DNA of 64,000 nucleotides from NCBI GenBank assembly GCA_945868475.1, contig CAMBLM010000002.1:62001-126000 (forward strand), read 5' to 3'. Positions 58,360 to 64,000 of this stretch are shown here, piece by piece. A program made the translations under genes and the position numbers. The notes beneath the pieces were generated by a model, which saw nothing but the letters and a program-made list of their open reading frames with translations, had not been told where the DNA came from and made no database searches. The stretch is from an uncultured Ruminococcus sp. (lineage in GTDB: Bacteria > Bacillota > Clostridia > Oscillospirales > Ruminococcaceae). Within the stretch, counting starts at the first letter, position 1. Every line of letters starts with the position of its first letter.

Positions 58360-59376
58360 TTATTTGGTCAAATCCCTGACCGAGCCGCCTTCAAGAAGAC
58401 TTCCCTCGATAACAACGGGTTCGCTGTTTTCGGGCAGCTCCTTGTTTATCAGTGAGATAAGCTGCTCTGCGGCTGCTTTTCCAAGTCCGTCCGTATCCTG
58501 CTTAAATGTTGTGAGCTTCGGACTGAGAACCTGCGAAAGCGTTATGCCGTCATATCCCGCAACGGAGATATCGTTCGGGACTGAAAGTCCGAGCTTTTCA
58601 AATGCATTCAGCGCACCTATCGCCGAGAAATCATCGGGTAAAAGTATGCACGTCGGTGGGTCGCTCATTTTCATAAGCTTCTCCACAAGCACTTCCGTTT
58701 TTTGGGGATCACGGTAGCATCCGCCAAGCAAATATTCTTCTCTGATATTTATATTTAAAGCTTCCATTGTCTTGCGGAACGCATCAACTCTCGTTGAAGT
58801 TACGCCCGACTGGTCGCCGTAAATATATGCGATTTTTGTATGTCCCATTTTATGGACATATTTCACAAGACACTCGACGCCTTTGAAGTTATCCGAGATG
58901 ACCGCAGGCTTATTTTCTGTTTTTTTATCGAGTGTTACGATCGGTATCGAGCTTTTGAGAAGCTGTGCGACACCCTCATCGCTGTAGTCGTCAACATTTG
59001 CGACCATAACGCCGTCAACATTTCTGCTTATGCAGTGTTCATAGACGGTAAGCTGATTGTAGCCTATGTTATGGCTTATAAAGGTTATATCATAACCCTG
59101 TTTTTCCGCCACCCTCTTGAACGCATCAAGAACGGCTGCGAAATAGTTATGTGTAAGACCGCTGTTGGCTCTTTCGTTAAAGAGAACTCCGAGATTATAT
59201 GTACGATTGGTTTTTAACGCTCTTGCCTGATAGTTGGGAAGATATCCCATTTTCTTGGCGGTTTCTCTTATATGCGCTTTTGTCGCTTCGCTGACATCTC
59301 TGTGATTGTTCAGTGCCTTGCTGACCGTTGCTATTGACACACCGCATTCAGCAGCGATGTCTTTTATCGAAACCAT
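58360..59376 (-). CDS. LacI-family transcriptional regulator
   Basis: Start ATG 59376; 338 residues. The N-terminal DNA-binding domain is canonical: MVSIKDIAAECGVSIATVSK, ALNNHRDVSEATKAHIRETA and the hinge YLPNYQARALKTNRTYNLGV. The effector domain has type 1 periplasmic-binding blocks (PTCILLPDDFSAIGALNAFE, ISVAGYDGITLSQVLSPKLT). It is 53 bases upstream of the binding-protein gene on the same strand, so it likely controls the sugar importer and itself. Possible operators lie at 59434 and 59673. Confidence 0.93.
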   Translation of the reverse strand: MVSIKDIAAECGVSIATVSKALNNHRDVSEATKAHIRETAKKMGYLPNYQARALKTNRTYNLGVLFNERANSGLTHNYFAAVLDAFKRVAEKQGYDITFISHNIGYNQLTVYEHCISRNVDGVMVANVDDYSDEGVAQLLKSSIPIVTLDKKTENKPAVISDNFKGVECLVKYVHKMGHTKIAYIYGDQSGVTSTRVDAFRKTMEALNINIREEYLLGGCYRDPQKTEVLVEKLMKMSDPPTCILLPDDFSAIGALNAFEKLGLSVPNDISVAGYDGITLSQVLSPKLTTFKQDTDGLGKAAAEQLISLINKELPENSEPVVIEGSLLEGGSVRDLTK

Positions 59377-59432
59377 GTCGGCAACAACTCTCCCGTATAT
59401 GCCTTTCGGCTGAAATCTTCGGAACAAGTCTT

Positions 59433-59682
59433 TAAACGTTTTCGTCCCTTGTTCGATTATTAATATACAACCTTACGCTCAATATGTCAATGGTTTTTGA
59501 GAATTTGGTGAAAAAAATAGTTGTTTTGCACAATATTAGAACATTTTTTTAGCAGAAATGACAGCAGAAAATGAACTTATTTTGAACATTTGTCAACTTT
59601 TTCGGAAATATCACCGTTAAAATAAACAACCATACTTCACAGCCGGAATATTATTTGTATAAATAGAACAAATAAACGTTTA
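59433..59682. promoter_or_regulatory. Possible LacI operators upstream of the lacI-type gene
   Basis: Two CG-centred palindromes, AAACGTTT (59434-59441) and TAAACGTTTA (59673-59682), fit the half-site spacing of LacI-family operators and flank the likely promoter region. The rest of 59377-59692 is AT-rich with no gene. Confidence 0.45.
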
Positions 59683-59692
59683 AGCCGAACGC

Positions 59693-60700
59693 TTACGGTC
59701 TGTCAACAAAACCTGCCTTGTGGTAAGCCTTTGAAACGATCTTTCTCGAAATTCTGAATGCGGCTTCCGCGCCCTTTGTATAGCTTTCCTCGAGGTATTT
59801 TTTATCTGCGATGAGCTTGTCGAACTCGGTCTTTACAGGCGCAAGGTGGTCAGCGACAGCTTCGCCGACAGCAAGCTTGAAGTCGCCGTAGCCCTTTCCG
59901 TCAAATTCACGTTCGATATCCTCATTGGACTTGCCCGTAACAACGGAATAGATCGTCATAAGGTTGTTTATGCCGTCTTTTCCCTCGGCATAGTGCACAA
60001 CGGCATCGCTGTCGGTAACGGCACGCTTGAATTTGCGAATGATAGTGTCCTTGTCGTCGAGGATATAGATGCAGCCGTTCTGATTTTCGTCCGATTTGGA
60101 CATTTTCTTGGTCGGTTCTGCAAGGGACATGATCTTTGCGCCCTTTGGAGGGATATAGCCGTCGGGGAGTTTGAAAAGCTCGCCGTAACGCTGGTTGAAG
60201 CGCTGTGCAACATTTCGTGTGAGTTCAAGATGCTGCTTCTGGTCAGCGCCTACGGGAACGAGGTCTGCATTGTATGCGAGGATATCCGCTGCCATAAGGA
60301 CAGGGTATGTGAAAAGTCCCGAATTTATGTCATCGGGGTGCTTTGCAGACTTATCCTTGAACTGCGTCATACGGGAAAGCTCGCCGAACTGTGTACAGCA
60401 GGCAAGAAGCCAGTTGAGCTGTGCATGTGTCGGAACATGGGACTGGATAAAAGCGACCGAACGGTTCGGGTCAACGCCGCAGGCAAGGATAGCCGCATAA
60501 GCTTCGAGCGTGTTTTTGCGAAGCTTTGCAGGGTCCTGACGTACAGTTATAGCATGCATATCGGCGATCATATAGAGGCAGTCGTAGTCATTCTGGAGCT
60601 GCGCCCAGTTCTTGATAGCACCGACATAGTTTCCGAGTGTGAATGCACCCGAGGGCTGGATACCGCTGAGGATAACTTTTTTCTTTTCGATTTCAGGCAT
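59693..60700 (-). CDS. trpS: Tryptophanyl-tRNA synthetase
   Basis: This 335-residue class I synthetase has the HIGH-like motif in SGIQPSGAFTLGNYVGAIKN, DCLYMIADMHAITVRQDP, the specificity block VLMAADILAYNADLVPVGAD, and the KMSKS loop EPTKKMSKSDENQNG. It charges tRNA-Trp. Its start is 28 bases after the aminotransferase stop, so they may be cotranscribed. Length and motifs are normal. Confidence 0.97.
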   Translation of the reverse strand: MPEIEKKKVILSGIQPSGAFTLGNYVGAIKNWAQLQNDYDCLYMIADMHAITVRQDPAKLRKNTLEAYAAILACGVDPNRSVAFIQSHVPTHAQLNWLLACCTQFGELSRMTQFKDKSAKHPDDINSGLFTYPVLMAADILAYNADLVPVGADQKQHLELTRNVAQRFNQRYGELFKLPDGYIPPKGAKIMSLAEPTKKMSKSDENQNGCIYILDDKDTIIRKFKRAVTDSDAVVHYAEGKDGINNLMTIYSVVTGKSNEDIEREFDGKGYGDFKLAVGEAVADHLAPVKTEFDKLIADKKYLEESYTKGAEAAFRISRKIVSKAYHKAGFVDRP

Positions 60701-60728
60701 AATAGCACTTCCTTTTTTATTTATAAGA

Positions 60729-61925
60729 TCATCGGTCGAACATTTCCTTGGAGAGCTTGCCGAGAATTTCGCAGCCTTTTATGAGCTGTTCATCGGTCGG
60801 CGTGGAGAAGTTGAGTCGGAACGAGCTTGTCTTGTCGGTTTCGTGAATGAGAAAAGCCGTTCCGGGGACAACTGCGACCTTGTATTTCTGAACGGCAGTG
60901 TTGCAGAATCCCATCATATCGCTGCCCTCGGGGAGAGTTGCCCATATAAACAGACCGCCCTCGGGTTTTGTGACGGTTATCTTCTTGGAGAAGTTCTTGT
61001 CGATCTCGTCGAGCATAAGTCCGCATTTGTGGCGGTAGATAGCTCTTATTTCTTCAAGATGAGCGTCCATATCGTAATTTTTGAGGTATTCGTCGCATAT
61101 CATCTGCGCCATGATATTTGTATGTACATCCGAAACCTGCTTGCAGACTACCATTTTCTGAACGACAGGCTTTGGTGCGCTGACATAGCCTACGCGAAGT
61201 CCGGGAGCGAGCGTTTTCGAGAAAGTTCTCGAATAGATAACGATGCCGTCCTTATCCATAGTCTTGATGGACGGGATATTTTCACCCGCAAAGCGGATAT
61301 CGCCGTAGGGGTTGTCCTCAAGTATCATAACGCCGTACTTCTTTGCAAGCCCATAGATAGCTTTTCTCTTTTCGAGCGAGGTGCAAAGACCCGTTGGGTT
61401 CTGAAAGTTCGGGATAATATAGATAAGCTTCGGCTTATTGGCAGTTCTGAGTGCTTCTTCGAGGGCATCGAGCTTCATTCCGTCGTCTTCCATGGGAATA
61501 CCGACGAGGTTTACGTTATAGGATTTGAAAGCGTTAAGGCTGCCGATGAAAGACGGTGCTTCGCAGAAAAGCGTGTCGCCCTCGTTGAGGAGGACTTTGC
61601 AGGCAAGCTCGTTGGCCTGCTGTGCGCCCGAGGTGATGATAAGCTCGTCCGAATTTTCATCAAAGCAGTCTGCTTTTTTCATACGCTCTTTAAGGCGGTT
61701 TCTGAGAGGGGTATAACCCTCGGTAACGCTGTACTGGAGTGCGTTTATCGGATTTTCGGCAAGAAGTCTTGCTGTGATGCCTGCGATCTCTTTCACGGGG
61801 AAAGCTTCGGGGGCAGGGTTGCCTGCGGCGAGCGAGATGACCTCGGGATCGGAGGTGAATTTAAGGATTTCTCTGATAACGGACGGCTGGAGTGAGCTGA
61901 CCTTATCCGAAAAGATATAGTCCAT
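60729..61925 (-). CDS. PLP-dependent aminotransferase (class I, 2-aminoadipate/aromatic type)
   Basis: Start ATG 61925; 398 residues. Fold type I aminotransferase: ILKFTSDPEVISLAAGNPAP, SGAQQANELACKVLLNEGD, PNFQNPTGLCTSLEKRKAIY, the PLP aspartate region VMILEDNPYGDIRF, the lysine loop YSRTFSKTLAPGLRVGYVSA and GGLFIWATLPEG. It resembles MocR-lacking LysN/AraT enzymes. The amino acid substrate is uncertain. It is upstream of trpS on the same strand. Confidence 0.9.
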   Translation of the reverse strand: MDYIFSDKVSSLQPSVIREILKFTSDPEVISLAAGNPAPEAFPVKEIAGITARLLAENPINALQYSVTEGYTPLRNRLKERMKKADCFDENSDELIITSGAQQANELACKVLLNEGDTLFCEAPSFIGSLNAFKSYNVNLVGIPMEDDGMKLDALEEALRTANKPKLIYIIPNFQNPTGLCTSLEKRKAIYGLAKKYGVMILEDNPYGDIRFAGENIPSIKTMDKDGIVIYSRTFSKTLAPGLRVGYVSAPKPVVQKMVVCKQVSDVHTNIMAQMICDEYLKNYDMDAHLEEIRAIYRHKCGLMLDEIDKNFSKKITVTKPEGGLFIWATLPEGSDMMGFCNTAVQKYKVAVVPGTAFLIHETDKTSSFRLNFSTPTDEQLIKGCEILGKLSKEMFDR

Positions 61926-62000
61926 TTCTATCGAACCTTTCAATGAAAAATTTCACGGTATATTATATCATATTTTATCCAAAATTGCAAGCAAAAAAGA

Positions 62001-62034
62001 AAAACGGTGAAAAACGCGCTGGTTTTTCACCGTT
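62001..62034 (-). terminator. Terminator after the zinc-ribbon gene
   Basis: AAAACGGTGAAAAAC pairs with GTTTTTCACCGTT; T-run on the minus strand. Confidence 0.85.
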
Positions 62035-62055
62035 GAAAGCATTGTGGATAAGGAC

Positions 62056-62334
62056 TTAGCCCTGTTCCTTCATCTTTGCGAAGCACTCGCTGCAGTATAC
62101 AGGACGGTCTTCTCTCGGTCTGAAAGGAACCTTTGCAACGCCGCCGCAGGAAGCGCATGTTGCTTCAAACATTTCTCTTTCTGTTCTTGTGCTGTTCTTT
62201 CTTGCATCACGGCAAGCCTTGCATCTCTGTGGTTCGTTTACAAAACCCTTTTCAGCATAGAATTCCTGCTCTCCGGCTGTGAATACGAACTCATTTCCAC
62301 ATTCCTTGCAAACTAATGTCTTGTCTTCGTACAT
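62056..62334 (-). CDS. Zinc-ribbon protein with two CxxC pairs
   Basis: This 92-residue protein begins MYEDKTLVCKECGNEFVFTA. One zinc site is made by VCKECG and RCKACRD, the second by TCASCGG and YCSECF. The first half (GEQEFYAEKGFVNEPQRCKA) is the zinc-ribbon type often annotated as probable zinc-binding domain. Function is unknown. ATG 62334 follows CGAGGGAAATCAAA. It is downstream of the sigma factor gene with a tRNA-like sequence between. Confidence 0.9.
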   Translation of the reverse strand: MYEDKTLVCKECGNEFVFTAGEQEFYAEKGFVNEPQRCKACRDARKNSTRTEREMFEATCASCGGVAKVPFRPREDRPVYCSECFAKMKEQG

Positions 62335-62375
62335 TTTGATTTCCCTCGCTTAAAAATAATTAATAGATTTTAGAC

Positions 62376-62450
62376 CTGAGGACGGACTTGCACCGACACC
62401 TTTGCCTTTTGTGGAAAGAACAACGCTCTGAACTTTAAGCTACTTGGCCA
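62376..62450 (-). ncRNA. Degenerate tRNA-like sequence
   Basis: Minus strand: a D-arm-like TAGCTTAAAGTTCAGAGC, a GTTGT/ACAAA stem with a 7-base loop, and a T-arm-like GTCGG-TGCAAGT-CCGTC follow in tRNA order and spacing. The acceptor stem pairs only partly (GGCC with GGTC) and position 33 is C, so this is not a normal tRNA. It may be a pseudo-tRNA or a structured leader of the zinc-ribbon gene. Confidence 0.35.
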
Positions 62451-62464
62451 TATATGAAAGCTTC

Positions 62465-63052
62465 TCATTTTCCGAGGAGCATTTTCAGCTTTTTTCTTAT
62501 TCTGAAAACAGCATTATCTGCCGATTTTTCCGGGATGCCGAGCATCTCCGCGATCTCACGGTAGCTTCTTCCGTCCAGATAAAGCCCGAAAACCTTTGCT
62601 TCGAGCGGCGAAAGCACCGATCCTATCATCTTTTTTATCCTTATGCCGCTTTCTTTTTCGAGGCAGATATTCTCGGGTGAGGAATCCGCGTCTGCGATGT
62701 CGTTTTCATCGGTGATAACGGTCATATCGTTCCGCTTATGCTTTGCGATGGTCTGAGCCGCTGTTTTTATGCGGTTTGTGATACAGACATCGGCAAAGGA
62801 AGAAAACCATGCGCCGTTTTCGCAGTCGAAGCTTTCTATAGCATTGCAAAGCGCGAGCAGACCCTCCTGCGTGAGGTCTTCAAGGTCGGAGCAGTTATCC
62901 GAATAAGTGTGCGCTCTTTTCAGCACGAGCTTCATATAGCGCGAGATCATCACGGAAACCGCGTCCTTGCTTTCCCTGCTCTGCTGTCCTCTGTCATTGT
63001 GAATGACTTCTATAAGCTCTTTATCGGAGAGATCTTCAGTATTCCGGATCAA
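62465..63052 (-). CDS. Sigma-70 family RNA polymerase sigma factor (SigH-like)
   Basis: TTG 63052 lies 10 bases after GGAGG. 195 residues. Region 2 is clear: LVLKRAHTYSDNCSDLEDLT, QEGLLALCNAIESFDCENGA and SFADVCITNRIKTAAQTI. Region 4 at the C-terminus: LSPLEAKVFGLYLDGRSYRE and IAEMLGIPEKSADNAVFRIR. Size and order fit the SigH/Spo0H or small sporulation-type sigma group; the exact regulon cannot be named. No anti-sigma gene is adjacent. Confidence 0.88.
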   Translation of the reverse strand: MIRNTEDLSDKELIEVIHNDRGQQSRESKDAVSVMISRYMKLVLKRAHTYSDNCSDLEDLTQEGLLALCNAIESFDCENGAWFSSFADVCITNRIKTAAQTIAKHKRNDMTVITDENDIADADSSPENICLEKESGIRIKKMIGSVLSPLEAKVFGLYLDGRSYREIAEMLGIPEKSADNAVFRIRKKLKMLLGK

Positions 63053-63507
63053 TTCAATTCAACCTCCGAAAAGCCTGCATTGGGATAAACTTAGACATTA
63101 GGAAAATATAGTTCAAAAATATTTCACCTAACTATCATAATTCTAAACATTTTAATTCACTTTGTCAAGTAAAATTCCGCTTTTTATTGCTTTCGTTGAT
63201 TTTTTTGGTAAAGTTGGCTTAATCGTTTAAGACTTTTTAGCTATTTTTACCCTCTTTTTCAATGATATATGACAAAATAAACAAGAGTTGACAATTGAGG
63301 CTCAACGGACGTTCAAAAATAAGGTCTTCCGCAATTATCCTATATAAATAGTATAGTCAGCATCTTTGCTTTTCCGTAACTTTCTGTTTCGGGATTTAAC
63401 AGCTTATACAAAATTTTGGTTTACAATGAAAACGTTTGCTTATGCTTCACTCAAACGCTATTAAATATTAACTATTCATTATAAATTATCAATTTTCTAT
63501 AAAACGC
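63053..63507. other. Long AT-rich intergenic region
   Basis: About 450 bases without a credible gene on either strand between the sigma factor and the yajC promoter. No repeat of the families described here, no tRNA and no strong hairpin was seen. Confidence 0.5.
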
Positions 63508-63536
63508 TTGCAATTGGGTTTAAAAAATGTTATAAT
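63508..63536 (+). promoter_or_regulatory. Sigma-A promoter of yajC
   Basis: TTGCAA (63508-63513), 17-base spacer, TATAAT (63531-63536). Confidence 0.75.
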
Positions 63537-63612
63537 GGTAAATATTGAATTTATATCGATAATTCAGGGACGAAATGATGTCCCCTTATCAATTTTGGAG
63601 GTTTAAAGACTT

Positions 63613-64000
63613 ATGTTTACAAATTCACTTATTGCTTTTGCGACAGAAACCGCTGCCACCACAGCAACAATGGACACAAAGGCAAGCACTATCTCGATGC
63701 TTTTCTCGTTCGGTCTTCTTATCATCGTTTTCTACTTCTTCCTTATCAGACCTCAGAAGAAAAAAGAAAAGGAAGCAAAGCAGCTTCGTGATAATCTTCA
63801 GATCGGTGACGAAGTTACGACTATCGGCGGCATTGTCGGCATCATCGTTCGCAAAAACGAAGACACCTGCGTTATCGAAACAGGCGGCGACCGCAGCAAG
63901 ATCCGTGTAAAGCTCTGGGCAATTTCCGAAAACAACACCGTTCATGATGTTGCCGAAGAAAGCGCAAAGGAATCCTTCAAGCCCAAGAAGGAAAAGAAGG
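63613..64000 (+). CDS. yajC: Preprotein translocase subunit YajC (3' end outside window)
   Basis: ATG 63613 follows GGAGG. The visible 129 residues have a short Thr/Ala-rich N-terminus, one membrane helix (MLFSFGLLIIVFYFFLIRPQ), a basic KKKEKEAKQLRDNLQIGDEV and the conserved TTIGGIVGIIVRKNEDTCVI ending in the family beta domain. YajC associates with SecDF-YidC in the membrane. The C-terminus is extended by a charged tail (KKEKK) that runs off the window. secD often follows. Confidence 0.93.
   Translation, partial: MFTNSLIAFATETAATTATMDTKASTISMLFSFGLLIIVFYFFLIRPQKKKEKEAKQLRDNLQIGDEVTTIGGIVGIIVRKNEDTCVIETGGDRSKIRVKLWAISENNTVHDVAEESAKESFKPKKEKK

Noticed and set aside
60639..61895. A 418-residue plus-strand frame opposite the aminotransferase
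   Set aside because: Shadow frame; the minus strand carries a complete aminotransferase with all PLP motifs.

Overview
This window looks like a chromosome segment of an anaerobic, spore-forming, low-to-mid GC Clostridia species, most likely of the Ruminococcus/Oscillospiraceae type. That is inferred from the gene content: spoIIID, spoVAD and spoVAC, a bifunctional AdhE, a polyamine pathway, a TrpS/ArgS/PolA/YajC core, a BMP-type lipoprotein beside a chemoreceptor, and strong AGGAGG ribosome sites with many TTG and GTG starts. No species is claimed.

Layout. 1-4.7 kb (minus strand): a decayed sensor histidine kinase, a chemoreceptor and a BMP-family binding lipoprotein. 4.8-5.6 kb: a 195-bp inverted-repeat element with a 10-bp target duplication, a truncated serine recombinase behind an intact sigma-A promoter, and spoIIID. 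5.6-15.6 kb (minus): a compact, translationally coupled phage-like cassette (terS, terL, portal, scaffold, capsid, three connector/closure genes, Dit, Gp37-like, receptor-binding protein, two small proteins, amidase, holin). It has no tail-tube, tape-measure, integrase, replication or repressor gene, and two of its genes lack a normal start codon where the ribosome site predicts one. A LysR regulator is divergent from it. 17-24 kb: membrane protein, C39-like peptidase, a coiled-coil protein made of 42-bp tandem repeats, a lipoprotein whose signal region contains a captured miniature element, patatin, MmcQ and spoVAD. 24-29 kb: adhE with a probable Rex site over its promoter, a DtxR-type regulator and a ClC transporter. 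28.8-34 kb: polyamine synthesis (speB, speE, speA, speD). 34-41 kb: LytTR regulator, CNNM/CorC protein, GtrA and a heterodimeric ABC exporter. 41-48 kb: argS, polA, MATE exporter and a YkgJ-type protein. 48-52 kb: spoVAC, DUF6062, an OGG-type glycosylase, a tautomerase and a phosphoesterase. 52-53 kb: a two-gene unit with LexA-like boxes. 53-64 kb: a ligand-binding GGDEF protein, a LacI-controlled sugar ABC importer without its own ATPase, trpS, an aminotransferase, a zinc-ribbon protein, a sigma factor and yajC.

The intergenic space is dominated by repeats. One miniature inverted-repeat family begins TACTAAACACC and duplicates TTA/TAA; two nested insertions and two gene-end captures prove its movement. 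A larger relative shares its termini. About nine composite elements are bounded by inverted clusters of AATTCGGAATT or AATTCGTAATGCG and sit directly behind stop codons, sometimes supplying the stop. The phage-like cassette and the repeat biology are the parts of the window most likely to be new.
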